This document shows, in pieces, positions 1 to 7,266 of a stretch of 15,130 nucleotides of DNA. The position numbers were made by a program, and so were the translations under genes. The notes beneath the pieces were generated by a model that saw only the letters and a program-made list of their open reading frames with translations, did no database searches and was not told where the DNA came from. The DNA comes from Clostridiales bacterium (GTDB taxonomy: Bacteria > Bacillota > Clostridia > Oscillospirales > CAG-272). How positions within the stretch are numbered: the first letter of the stretch is position 1; each line of letters opens with the position of its first letter. The stretch lies in NCBI GenBank assembly GCA_003523225.1, contig DPGK01000003.1:20017-35146 (forward strand), read 5' to 3'.

Positions 1-62
1 AGCCGCGAAAAATGTGAACAAAAGCTCCCTGCAAATATGTCATAAGATCCGGTGCAACGCGG

Positions 63-118
63 ATTTTGTGCGTTTTGAAATGTTTATAAGTCGTATTTTT
101 CTTCATTTTGTGCGTTTT
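63..118 (+). repeat. Helically phased direct repeat upstream of ldh promoter
   Basis: The 14-mer ATTTTGTGCGTTTT occurs perfectly at 63-76 and again at 105-118. The copies start 42 bp apart, about four helical turns, so they lie on the same DNA face. The second copy ends four bases before the -35 hexamer of the ldh promoter, the usual place for an activator site. The repeats are seen directly; a regulatory role is inferred. T-rich DNA can produce such repeats by chance, though the GTGCG core makes that less likely. Positions 1-62 hold nothing I can recognise. Confidence 0.55.
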
Positions 119-122
119 TTTA

Positions 123-151
123 TTGACTTATTTTGCGATTTATGATATAAT
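123..151 (+). promoter_or_regulatory. Sigma-A type promoter for ldh
   Basis: TTGACT at 123-128 and TATAAT at 146-151 are separated by exactly 17 bp. A TG dinucleotide one base upstream of the -10 (143-144) makes it also an extended -10 promoter. Transcription would start near 158, giving a leader of about 145 nt before the ldh ATG at 304. That leader holds a hairpin and a Rex-like palindrome. Hexamers and spacing are seen; activity is inferred. Confidence 0.75.
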
Positions 152-189
152 AGGATTGATATTTTGATATTGTTGAGATTGATTTTTTG

Positions 190-234
190 GTTTCCTCTGC
201 GCCCGTTTCCGCCCCGGAAATGTGCCGAGGAAAC
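190..234 (+). promoter_or_regulatory. Attenuator-like hairpin in ldh leader
   Basis: GTTTCCTC at 190-197 pairs perfectly with GAGGAAAC at 227-234. A second stem lies inside it: TTTCC at 206-210 with GGAAA at 216-220, around a 5-nt loop. The T-rich run at 238-245 follows the outer stem after three bases, as in an intrinsic terminator, although the stem is not GC-rich. It could be a leaky terminator, an attenuator or an mRNA-stabilising structure. No T-box or known riboswitch motif was seen. Confidence 0.35.
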
Positions 235-251
235 AGATTTTTATTGAAATG

Positions 252-271
252 TGTGTTAATTTTTTAACACA
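252..271. promoter_or_regulatory. Rex-like redox operator upstream of ldh
   Basis: A perfect 20-bp inverted repeat, TGTGTTAA-N4-TTAACACA, lies 32 bp before the ldh start codon. Its core TGTTAA-N4-TTAACA matches the clostridial Rex consensus TTGTTAA-N4-TTAACAA at all but the outermost base of each arm. Rex is an NADH-sensing repressor that classically controls fermentation genes including ldh. The site lies about 95 bp downstream of the predicted start of transcription, so it would act as a roadblock unless a closer promoter exists. The palindrome is seen; assignment to Rex rests on the consensus and on the gene it precedes. Confidence 0.6.
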
Positions 272-303
272 TAAATCATTCCCGCAAAAAAGGAAGCACA
301 AAA

Positions 304-1266
304 ATGAATAAGATAACCATAATCGGCACGGGAAGCGTCGGGTCAACAATTGCATACACGCTTGCGGTCACCGGAGTTGCCTCCGAGATCGTAATGATAG
401 ACATAAACCGCGAAAAAGCTCTCGGCGAGGCGCTTGATATCCGTCAAGGCATCCCCTTCTGCGCACCTTGCTCTATCTACGCTGGCGATTACCGCGACGC
501 CGAAAAATCCGACATCGTGGTGCTGACCTCCGGCATCGCGCGCAAGCCCGGTCAGTCCCGCCTTGACCTTGCACAGACCAATGTCAATATAGTAAAAAGC
601 ATTATTCCCGAGATCACAAAGTATGCTCCGGATGCGGTTTATATAATCGTCTCCAACCCCGTTGACATTCTCACTTACACCTTTATCCGCTGTTCGGGGC
701 TTCCCTCAGCCCACATAATGGGTTCGGGAACCATACTTGACACCGCGCGGCTTCGTGCGCGCCTTTCGGAATTTTACTCGATAAACCAGCAGAATGTACA
801 CGCCTACGTTTTCGGCGAGCACGGCGATTCCTCTTTCATTCCGTGGTCGCTTGCAAATATATCAAACGTACCGGTGGATGAATACCGCGCCTCGCTGACA
901 AGCGTTGACGGCGCTCCGGCGGTAGACACCATGTACCCGGTGCTTGAGCATTCCGCAGTTGAGGAATATGTGCGCAAATCCGGCGCGCGCGTTATCCAGC
1001 GCAAGGGCGCGACCTTTTACGCCGTTTCTATCGCGGTCTGCCACATCTGCCGCTCCATCATCAGCGGCATAGATACCACAATGACAGTCTCCTCCATGCT
1101 TGACGGCGACTACGGCATTGACGGGCTCTGCCTCTCGCTTATAAACATCGTCGGCGAGGGCGGAATACGCGGCAGAGTGCTTCCTCCGCTCACCGACAGC
1201 GAGATGGAACAGCTTCACCGCAGTGCTGACTCCCTCCGTGCTGTGATCGAAAGCATCAAATTCTGA
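304..1266 (+). CDS. ldh: L-lactate dehydrogenase (LDH/MDH family)
   Basis: A 320-residue cytoplasmic NAD-dependent 2-hydroxyacid dehydrogenase that most likely reduces pyruvate to L-lactate to reoxidise NADH in fermentation. The Rossmann motif GTGSVG is at residues 8-13, with the NAD-ribose Asp at 33. Catalytic candidates are His173 (in GEHGD), Asp146, Arg149 and Arg86. The motif SGTILDTAR at 141-149, the GEHGDSS stretch and KGAT at 234-237 are typical of LDH rather than malate dehydrogenase. The oddity is Arg80: it lies six residues before Arg86, where classical LDHs have Gln102 and malate dehydrogenases have Arg. Pyruvate specificity is therefore less certain than the overall match. The length is normal. 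The ATG follows AAGGA about nine bases upstream. The gene has its own promoter and a terminator shared with ppa. Confidence 0.9.
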   Translation: MNKITIIGTGSVGSTIAYTLAVTGVASEIVMIDINREKALGEALDIRQGIPFCAPCSIYAGDYRDAEKSDIVVLTSGIARKPGQSRLDLAQTNVNIVKSIIPEITKYAPDAVYIIVSNPVDILTYTFIRCSGLPSAHIMGSGTILDTARLRARLSEFYSINQQNVHAYVFGEHGDSSFIPWSLANISNVPVDEYRASLTSVDGAPAVDTMYPVLEHSAVEEYVRKSGARVIQRKGATFYAVSIAVCHICRSIISGIDTTMTVSSMLDGDYGIDGLCLSLINIVGEGGIRGRVLPPLTDSEMEQLHRSADSLRAVIESIKF

Positions 1267-1274
1267 AATAACAA

Positions 1275-1318
1275 AAAATTCCCCGTTCGGCGCGCACGCG
1301 CACCGAACGGGGAATTTT
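1275..1318. terminator. Bidirectional intrinsic terminator between ldh and ppa
   Basis: A 16-bp perfect stem (1275-1290 with 1303-1318) has a GC-rich middle flanked by AAAATT on one side and AATTTT on the other. The 12-nt loop can form three more pairs. The A tract on one arm and the T tract on the other give a run of U after the stem on either strand, so the element can end ldh from the left and the ppa operon from the right. It fills most of the gap between the two convergent genes. Confidence 0.9.
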
Positions 1319-1323
1319 CTTTG

Positions 1324-1863
1324 TTACACGGATTTGTCGGGATATTTGAGCTTGTAGGATTCAATTGCCGCGGCGATTATTTTTACCGCCTCGTCGGTAC
1401 AGAAAAGCTCCTTGACCGCCGTCTGCTTGTTCTCAAGCTGCTTGTAGACCGAGAAAAAGTGCATGATCTCGTCGAAAATATGTGCCGGCAGATCGTCAAT
1501 GGATGTGATCGTGTTGTAGTTGGGATCGGAGAACGGCACGGCTATTATCTTGTCGTCAAGTCTGCCGCCGTCTATCATGCGCATGACGCCGATAGGATAT
1601 ACCTGCACAAGCGTCATGGGATAAATGGGTTCCGCGCCGATGACAAGCACGTCAAGCGGGTCACCGTCGTCGGCGAAGGTGCGCGGGATAAATCCATAAT
1701 TCGCAGGATAATGCGTCGAGGTGTAAAGCACCCGGTCAAGGCGGAGGATTCCGGTGCGCTTGTCAAGCTCGTACTTGCACTTGCCTCCCTTGGGGATCTC
1801 GATCAGAGCTGAAAAATTGTCGGGCTTTATCATTGCGGGGTCGATGTCATGCCAGATGTTCAT
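1324..1863 (-). CDS. ppa: Family I inorganic pyrophosphatase
   Basis: A 179-residue soluble enzyme that hydrolyses pyrophosphate to phosphate, pulling polymerase and aminoacyl-tRNA synthetase reactions forward. The family I signature DGDPLDV lies at residues 66-72 and supplies metal-binding Asp66, Asp68 and Asp71. The pocket segment YGFIPRT is at 56-62. A second acidic cluster with Asp98, Asp103, Asp104 and Lys105 follows. The length matches bacterial family I enzymes. The ATG is preceded by GGAGG with a 5-nt spacer. It starts 26 bp after the obg stop codon with no terminator between, so it is probably the last gene of the operon, which ends at the bidirectional hairpin. Confidence 0.96.
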   Translation of the reverse strand: MNIWHDIDPAMIKPDNFSALIEIPKGGKCKYELDKRTGILRLDRVLYTSTHYPANYGFIPRTFADDGDPLDVLVIGAEPIYPMTLVQVYPIGVMRMIDGGRLDDKIIAVPFSDPNYNTITSIDDLPAHIFDEIMHFFSVYKQLENKQTAVKELFCTDEAVKIIAAAIESYKLKYPDKSV

Positions 1864-1889
1864 TTTTTCCTCCGGTTCTTCAATATTTT

Positions 1890-3176
1890 TTATTTTACAT
1901 ATTCAAACTCAAAACCGTAAATCGAAACGGTACAGCCGTCGGTGCAGCCCCGCGCCTCCAGCTCGTCAAACACTCCGCTGCGGCGCAGCACCTTCTGGAA
2001 GAAGTTCAGCGATTCAAAATCGCTGAAATTTATCTGCCCCATAAGGTTGAACAGCCACTCGCCTTCTACAATGAAGGTGTTGTTCTCGCGTGTGATGGTC
2101 GTCTCGCGTCCGCCGCCGACATAAGCGTCCTCCGGCTCGTACTCCTGCTCGTAAACCTTTATGGGCGGCAGCTTTGAAAGCTCCTCGACGGTCAGGCGTA
2201 TCATACTGTTAATGCCCTCTCCAGTAGCCGCCGAAACATATACCAGCGGATAACCCAGCTCTCCGACGAACCTTTCAAACGCCGGTATGTCTACCCGCTC
2301 GCGGTCAAGCGCGTCGAGCTTGTTGGCGACTATTATCTGCGGACGCCCGGCAAGCTCGGCGCTGTACCGCTCAAGCTCGCCGTTGATTATTTTTATATCC
2401 TCGCACGGGTCGCGGTACTCGGTAGAGGCTATGTCAACAACGTGCAAAAGCAACCGGCAGCGGTCTACATGGCGCAGAAAGGCATGGCCAAGCCCCGCTC
2501 CCTCCGCCGCGCCCTCGATAAGTCCGGGAATATCGGCGGCGACAAAGCCCGCGCCCTCTCCCGACGGAGCGGGCACGACGCCGAGCATAGGCGAAAGAGT
2601 GGTGAAATGGTAGTCAGCAACCTTCGGACGCGCCGCGCTGATGCGGGAAAGCAGCGACGACTTTCCGACGCTCGGGAAGCCTATAAGTCCCACGTCGGCA
2701 AGCATCTTAAGCTCAAGTATGACCTCTCTCTCCTCGCCGCGCGCCCCGTTTTTGGCAAACATCGGGACCTGCCGCGTGGGAGTGGCAAAGTGGCGGTTGC
2801 CCCAGCCGCCGCGTCCGCCGTGGCAGAGAATGTAGTCTGCTCCGCCGCCGTCGGACATATCATGTATGATCTTTTCGGTCTCGGCATCCCTGATAAGTGT
2901 TCCGGGCGGAACGCCTATTATCACATCCTCGGCGTTTGCACCGTGGAACTTGCGTCCAGAGCCGTCGCCGCCGGGAAGCGCGACAAATTTGCGCTTGTAG
3001 CGGAAAGCAAGCAAAGTATTGCTGCCGGGGTCAACATGGAAAACAATGTTTCCGCCCCGTCCGCCGTCGCCGCCGTCAGGTCCGCCGTGCGAGACGTATT
3101 TTTCACGTCTGAAGGAAACAGCTCCGTTGCCGCCGTTTCCCGCCTTGACGTATATTTTTATTCTGTCAATAAACAT
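1890..3176 (-). CDS. obg: GTPase Obg/CgtA
   Basis: A 428-residue Obg-family GTPase, an essential factor for maturation of the 50S ribosomal subunit and for stress signalling. The glycine-rich Obg domain covers about residues 1-158 (repeated GG turns near 13-43). The G domain follows, with G1 GFPSVGKS at 166-173, Thr192/193 for G2, DIPG at 215-218 for G3, NKLD at 285-288 for G4 and SAATG at 315-319 for G5. Residues about 345-425 form the C-terminal OCT domain found in many Gram-positive Obg proteins. The start fits the family N-terminus (MFIDRIKIYVKAG) and has AAGGA eight bases upstream. The 97-bp gap to der shows no clear terminator or strong promoter. Obg often neighbours ribosomal protein genes; here it sits between der and ppa. 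Confidence 0.96.
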   Translation of the reverse strand: MFIDRIKIYVKAGNGGNGAVSFRREKYVSHGGPDGGDGGRGGNIVFHVDPGSNTLLAFRYKRKFVALPGGDGSGRKFHGANAEDVIIGVPPGTLIRDAETEKIIHDMSDGGGADYILCHGGRGGWGNRHFATPTRQVPMFAKNGARGEEREVILELKMLADVGLIGFPSVGKSSLLSRISAARPKVADYHFTTLSPMLGVVPAPSGEGAGFVAADIPGLIEGAAEGAGLGHAFLRHVDRCRLLLHVVDIASTEYRDPCEDIKIINGELERYSAELAGRPQIIVANKLDALDRERVDIPAFERFVGELGYPLVYVSAATGEGINSMIRLTVEELSKLPPIKVYEQEYEPEDAYVGGGRETTITRENNTFIVEGEWLFNLMGQINFSDFESLNFFQKVLRRSGVFDELEARGCTDGCTVSIYGFEFEYVK

Positions 3177-3273
3177 TTATCCGATCCTTTTTAATAGGAA
3201 TTGAGTCTTTTTGTCTGCAAAAACAGCTATAAACTTCCCCGGCTGACGCAAAGCGCACCCTCGGGAAACCCTC

Positions 3274-4608
3274 TTACTGGTTTTCGTCTCCCTTTTCGCG
3301 GATTATCAGCTTGATAGGCGTTCCGGCAAAGCCGAAGGTATCGCGCAGGCAGTTTTCAATATATCTCTGATAGGAAAAGTGAAACAGCTCGGCGCTGTTG
3401 CAGAAGATAACAAAGGTAGGCGGCGCGACCGAGGTCTGCGTCATGTAATAAATGCGCAGCCGCTTGCCCTTGTCTGTCGGCGGCTGGACGCGCGTTATCG
3501 CCTCGCGGAGTACGTCGTTGAGCATTCCGGTCGATATCCTCATGACAGAGGAGGAATAAACGGCGTTGATCTGCCCGAAAAGGTTTGAAACACGCTGGCC
3601 GGTCAGCGCCGAGACGTACATGATGGGCGCGTATGTCATATATGAAAGCGCAATGCGGATCCGGTTGTCAAAATCCTTGACCGTTGAATTGTCCTTGTCG
3701 GCAATCGAATCCCATTTGTTGACGACGATAACAGACGCGCGACCCGCCTCGTGGGCGATACCCGCGATCTTTTCGTCCTGCTCGGTTATTCCCTCACCCG
3801 CGTCTATAATGATAAGGCAGACGTCGGCGCGCTCGACGGCGGTGTGCGCCCGAAGCACTGAATACTTTTCCACGCTGTCCTTTATCTTTGAGCTGCGCCT
3901 GATCCCGGCAGTATCAATAAAGGTATATGTGCCGTATTGATTGACCACCCGGGTGTCGATAGCGTCGCGCGTGGTGCCGGGAATGTCTGAAACTATCATT
4001 CTTTCGCTTCCCGCTATGCGGTTGACGAGCGAGGATTTGCCCGCGTTCGGCTTGCCTATCACGGCGACACGTATGCCCGCTTCGGGGTCTTCCGTGTTTT
4101 CGGTTTCCGGAAGCACCGAAAGCACCTCGTCAAGCAGGTCTCCGGTTCCGGTGCCATGGACGGAGGACAGTGCCACAAGCTCGGTATCAAAGCCGAATTC
4201 ATAAAATTCATAAAACTCCGGCGGAGTCTGCCCGACGCTGTCGCACTTATTTACCGCAACAACCACAGGCTTGCGGCTTTTTTTAAGCATTACCGCGATC
4301 TCACGGTCGTCGGCGGTAGGTCCGGTGCGGACGTCGCAGAGAAAAATTATCACATCGGCGGACTCAATCGCTATCTCCGCCTGCATACGCATATGAGAAA
4401 GAATAATGTCGTCTGTTTTAGGCTCTATCCCCCCGGTGTCGATAACGGTCAGCTCTCTGCCCCGCCACTCGGTCTCACCGTATATGCGGTCGCGCGTCAC
4501 CCCGGGAGTATCCTCCACTATGGCGCGGCGCTCACCGATGAGCTTATTGAAAAGGGTGCTTTTGCCCACGTTGGGTCTGCCTACTATTGCAATTACCGGT
4601 TTTGACAT
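3274..4608 (-). CDS. der: Ribosome-associated double GTPase Der (EngA)
   Basis: A 444-residue tandem GTPase needed for late 50S subunit assembly. The first G domain has GRPNVGKS at 10-17, DTGG at 57-60 and NKCD at 120-123. The second has GKPNAGKS at 185-192, DTAG at 232-235 and a later NKWD. The last 90 or so residues form the KH-like domain that binds rRNA. I chose the ATG at 4608 over one five codons upstream (4623): the inner start gives the family N-terminus ([12 protein letters not shown]) and has GGAG nine bases before it, while the outer one has no ribosome site. The gene follows the lipoprotein gene by 36 bp. In many clostridia der lies next to the DUF512 gene; here a lipoprotein gene separates them. 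Confidence 0.96.
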   Translation of the reverse strand: MSKPVIAIVGRPNVGKSTLFNKLIGERRAIVEDTPGVTRDRIYGETEWRGRELTVIDTGGIEPKTDDIILSHMRMQAEIAIESADVIIFLCDVRTGPTADDREIAVMLKKSRKPVVVAVNKCDSVGQTPPEFYEFYEFGFDTELVALSSVHGTGTGDLLDEVLSVLPETENTEDPEAGIRVAVIGKPNAGKSSLVNRIAGSERMIVSDIPGTTRDAIDTRVVNQYGTYTFIDTAGIRRSSKIKDSVEKYSVLRAHTAVERADVCLIIIDAGEGITEQDEKIAGIAHEAGRASVIVVNKWDSIADKDNSTVKDFDNRIRIALSYMTYAPIMYVSALTGQRVSNLFGQINAVYSSSVMRISTGMLNDVLREAITRVQPPTDKGKRLRIYYMTQTSVAPPTFVIFCNSAELFHFSYQRYIENCLRDTFGFAGTPIKLIIREKGDENQ

Positions 4609-4617
4609 ATCGGAAAG

Positions 4618-4621
4618 CTCC
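4618..4621 (-). promoter_or_regulatory. Shine-Dalgarno deciding the der start
   Basis: GGAG on the minus strand ends nine bases before the ATG at 4608. It overlaps the alternative upstream ATG at 4623-4621, which itself is preceded only by A-rich sequence. This favours initiation at 4608. Confidence 0.6.
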
Positions 4622-4644
4622 ATTTCGGTTTTGTACTTGATTTT

Positions 4645-5616
4645 TTATTTGGTCGGACTCATTGAAAGATATCCGTTGACCTCGGAAAGCGGAATTGAAA
4701 ACTCGGCATACCCGCCAAGCTTTGCGTTAAGCTCAATTGATATTATCAGCATTTCCGGAGTGAAATAAGTTTCGGGATAGGTGTTGTACAGCTCGTAAAG
4801 AGAATACTGCGTCATCATGTCGGCAAGGGATATCGACGACGTAAGATCTTCCGCCCCGCTTATCTGAGTGAATTTTCCGTCCTCAAAGAGCTTTTTTATA
4901 TCCCCGAAGCCCGTGTACAGCTTTTTCTGCGAAACATTCTTGCCGGTGCTGAGATTTATCACATTGGAATACATGAAGCGAAGCTCCGGAGTTCCATCGG
5001 AGTAGCTGAGCGAACCCGCAGAACGCACCGAAAGAAGGTTGCCGCCGAGATACGTGACGGTGGAATCGGTGATCTCATATTTCACAGTCACGCCGTTTTT
5101 GGTGTATTCCTCAAGCCCCATGAGACGGTTTTTGTACTCGGATGCGGCAATTTCGGCAAGCAGCTCGTTTATCTTTGTCTGCATATCGGCGTTTGAAAGC
5201 CCGGTAAGGCGCGGATATCTCAGTAGCTTGCGGCTCTTCATCGAGCCGACCTCGGCTATGACCTCGTCCGTCATCTCGACCTCGTAGTCGTAGCTCACCA
5301 CGTCCACCTCCTGGGTCGTCTCCTCGGTCACGGGACGGGTATCGGTGTCGACGGGTCTGTCGGTCACCTCCCCCTGCCACGGGGACGTGGTATCGGATGG
5401 AATATCCTGACCGCTCGTTTCTGGCGGCTCGGTATTATACGGCGAATCGGTAAGCACATCGATACCGACGACCAGCGAATTGACAGGCTGACCGTCCGGA
5501 GCGCGGCGGCAGGCGGCAAGAGATGCCGCAAGTATTGCCGGTATCAGCAGTGCAAGCATTGCCGAGCCTGCGCCGAGCGCAGTGCGCCGTTTTGTTGTAT
5601 TTTGGGTATTTTTCAT
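4645..5616 (-). CDS. Putative lipoprotein with DUF4163/DUF3298-like domain
   Basis: A 323-residue exported protein of unknown function. A basic N-terminus (Lys9, Arg10, Arg11), a hydrophobic stretch at about 14-33 and the lipobox LAAC ending at Cys36 indicate a type II signal peptide and a lipid anchor on the outer membrane face. Residues about 50-115 are a Thr/Pro/Asp/Glu-rich linker that would span the wall. Residues about 130-320 (YPRLTGLSNADMQ, a central Val/Thr/Tyr-rich beta region and a YTGFGDIKKLFEDG stretch) resemble the DUF4163 plus DUF3298 pair seen in PdaC- and RsiV-like envelope proteins; this is a pattern judgement. I see no Shine-Dalgarno before the ATG, so translation may be weak or coupled to the upstream gene. 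The family match is moderate, and no catalytic residues can be assigned. Confidence 0.75.
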   Translation of the reverse strand: MKNTQNTTKRRTALGAGSAMLALLIPAILAASLAACRRAPDGQPVNSLVVGIDVLTDSPYNTEPPETSGQDIPSDTTSPWQGEVTDRPVDTDTRPVTEETTQEVDVVSYDYEVEMTDEVIAEVGSMKSRKLLRYPRLTGLSNADMQTKINELLAEIAASEYKNRLMGLEEYTKNGVTVKYEITDSTVTYLGGNLLSVRSAGSLSYSDGTPELRFMYSNVINLSTGKNVSQKKLYTGFGDIKKLFEDGKFTQISGAEDLTSSISLADMMTQYSLYELYNTYPETYFTPEMLIISIELNAKLGGYAEFSIPLSEVNGYLSMSPTK

Positions 5617-5677
5617 TTCAAATATACCAATCAGTGGATAAATTAAAAAATAATCGGCTCATATCGGGCGATCACGG

Positions 5678-6994
5678 TTAAACTTTACTCTCACCCGTCA
5701 GCGCGGAAATAAACTCTGCGCCGTCGCAGGCGACCGGGATCGCCGGAACGCCAAGATGCGCGGACAGCTCGGCGGGCGACATCCCGCACAGGAACAGATC
5801 CCCGTCTGCGCGAAGCGCGTTTGCCGGGAAATAAAGCGCCTCACCAAGCTCCTTGCCCTCAAGCTGAGCGGCGATATCCCGCCCGGTAAGAAGCCCGGCG
5901 ACCGTTATGGTCTCACCGAAAAAGTCGTTGCGAATGCGGTAAACCTTTACCCTCAGAGAGCCTCTTGCCTGCTCCGCCCTTCTTGCATACCCGCATATCA
6001 CGTCATATGCGGCATATCCAGTTGCAACAGAGACCACCCGCTCCGGCATCCCCTCCGGCACAGGTTCGGTAAATCGCAGTCCGCTTTCCGCCTCCTCGCT
6101 GAAGGAGGAAAGCATTCCGATCCCGTCCTCTATCTGCGCAAAGCCCTCGTAAAAATCCGGTTCGGGTATCGGAACTCCTCCGCGGACATAAAACTCGTCG
6201 GCGCACCAGACAAGGCGGCTTCCGCCCTCGGAAAGAAAGCGCTCGGCGTACCCGTTCACCTGATCTATCACCGCGCGGCACTCCTCGGGGGTAAACAGTG
6301 TCAGCGGATAAAGCCCCTCGCGGTATTTTGTCAGCCCGGCGGGTACGACCGCGATCCCCTCAAGCGCCGGACGCAGCTCTGCAAGCTCGCTCAGTGTGCG
6401 GTCAAGCTCCGCACCGTCGTTGATGCCGCGGCAAAGCACTATCTGCGCGTGCAGTGTGATCCCCGCGTCGGCAAAGCGGCGCAGATAAGAAAGCGTCTGC
6501 CCGGCAAAGCGGTTGTGCATCATCCGGCACCGCAGCTCCGGATTTGTAGTGTGGACCGAAACGTTTATCGGGGAGATGTGCATCTCGATGATGCGGTCGA
6601 TCTCATGCTCCGAAAGATTTGTAAGCGTAATGAAATTGCCGTGCAGGAAGGAAAGCCTGGAGTCATCGTCCTTGAAATAGCAGGAGGGACGCATTCCGGG
6701 CGGGTTCTGGTCGATGAAGCAGAAGATGCAGGCGTTCCGGCAGGAGTGCTTTTCGTCCATCAGCGCACTGCCGAATTCCAGCCCCGGATCGTCTTCCTCC
6801 TCCTTGCGCATACGGAAAATATGCTTTCTGCCCTCCCGCGTGACCTCAATTTTCAGTCGGCGCTCATAAATGCGGAAGCGGTAATCAAGCACGTCGCATA
6901 TTTCGTGACCGTTTATTGAGATAAGCTCGTCCCCCTCGCGCAGCCGCGCACGGGCAGCCGCAGAGCCGGGGACAACGCCGGTTATTCTGACCAT
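5678..6994 (-). CDS. DUF512-family radical SAM protein with N-terminal PDZ
   Basis: A 438-residue predicted Fe-S protein whose reaction is unknown. A PDZ-like fold covers residues 1 to about 62 (VVPGSAAARARLREGDELISING). The radical SAM cluster motif CX3CX2C is at Cys85, Cys89 and Cys92, in the context CRNACIFCFIDQ, which is highly characteristic of this family. The C-terminal half, from about residue 220, is the DUF512 region. The ATG has an AGGGAG ribosome site eight bases upstream. It is the first gene of the five-gene minus-strand run and lies about 34 bp after the predicted start of transcription. In clostridia it commonly sits beside der, which has suggested a link with ribosome or membrane biogenesis; that remains inference. 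Confidence 0.93.
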   Translation of the reverse strand: MVRITGVVPGSAAARARLREGDELISINGHEICDVLDYRFRIYERRLKIEVTREGRKHIFRMRKEEEDDPGLEFGSALMDEKHSCRNACIFCFIDQNPPGMRPSCYFKDDDSRLSFLHGNFITLTNLSEHEIDRIIEMHISPINVSVHTTNPELRCRMMHNRFAGQTLSYLRRFADAGITLHAQIVLCRGINDGAELDRTLSELAELRPALEGIAVVPAGLTKYREGLYPLTLFTPEECRAVIDQVNGYAERFLSEGGSRLVWCADEFYVRGGVPIPEPDFYEGFAQIEDGIGMLSSFSEEAESGLRFTEPVPEGMPERVVSVATGYAAYDVICGYARRAEQARGSLRVKVYRIRNDFFGETITVAGLLTGRDIAAQLEGKELGEALYFPANALRADGDLFLCGMSPAELSAHLGVPAIPVACDGAEFISALTGESKV

Positions 6995-7034
6995 TTATCC
7001 GACTCCCTGACTGAACATACTTTTGCAGTATTAT

Positions 7035-7063
7035 ATTGTAGCATATTAATGCGATATTGTCAA
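7035..7063 (-). promoter_or_regulatory. Near-consensus sigma-A promoter of the DUF512-der-obg-ppa operon
   Basis: On the minus strand, consensus TTGACA at 7063-7058 is followed after exactly 17 bp by TACAAT at 7040-7035 (five of six). Transcription would start near 7028, giving a 34-nt leader. Within the spacer, GCAT and ATGC arms (7041-7052) form a small imperfect palindrome. This is one of the two strongest promoter matches in the window and suits a housekeeping operon. Confidence 0.8.
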
Positions 7064-7173
7064 TCCCGGCGTCTGCGAAAGCCGCCATTACCTGTTTGCA
7101 CGCATTTGCCCCGCCCGTAACGACAGCCAAAGGATAAGCGGAGTCCTCCTGTGACGCGGGCATGACCTTTGGG

Positions 7174-7202
7174 GTGTCAATGCCGCTCCCGCCGAATATA
7201 CT
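7174..7202 (+). promoter_or_regulatory. Candidate promoter of the amidase gene
   Basis: GTGTCA at 7174-7179 (four of six) and TATACT at 7197-7202 (five of six) are 17 bp apart. Transcription would start near 7209, giving a 58-nt leader that consists mainly of the hairpin at 7221-7250. The palindrome ACATATGT (7213-7220) lies just downstream of the start point. The match is moderate. Confidence 0.4.
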
Positions 7203-7220
7203 GATACTGCACACATATGT

Positions 7221-7250
7221 CGCCCGGGATACCGACGGGTATTCCGGGCG
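7221..7250 (+). promoter_or_regulatory. Strong RNA hairpin abutting the amidase ribosome site
   Basis: Positions 7221-7233 pair with 7238-7250: 13 pairs, of which one is G-U, around the tetraloop GACG. The stem ends one base before the Shine-Dalgarno GGGAGG at 7252-7257. No T run follows, so it is not an intrinsic terminator. It could protect the 5' end, limit ribosome access or bind a protein. The pairing is seen directly; the function is unknown. Confidence 0.65.
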
Positions 7251-7266
7251 CGGGAGGAAAGATACT

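Noticed and set aside
2442..3194. Plus-strand reading frame of 250 codons antisense to obg
   Set aside because: It is the complement of the well-conserved Obg coding sequence and has no family features.
5756..6919. Plus-strand reading frame of 387 codons antisense to the DUF512 gene
   Set aside because: The opposite strand encodes an unmistakable radical-SAM protein. Long antisense frames are common in GC-rich coding DNA, and this one shows no recognisable motifs.
6885..7214. Minus-strand reading frame of 109 codons overlapping the DUF512 start
   Set aside because: Its first 60 residues look mildly protein-like, but there is no ribosome site at its start, it runs through the strong operon promoter and overlaps the DUF512 coding region in another frame.
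7162..7266. N-terminal extension of the amidase protein
   Set aside because: The extension crosses the predicted promoter and the leader hairpin, and the GGGAGG site clearly serves the ATG at 7267.
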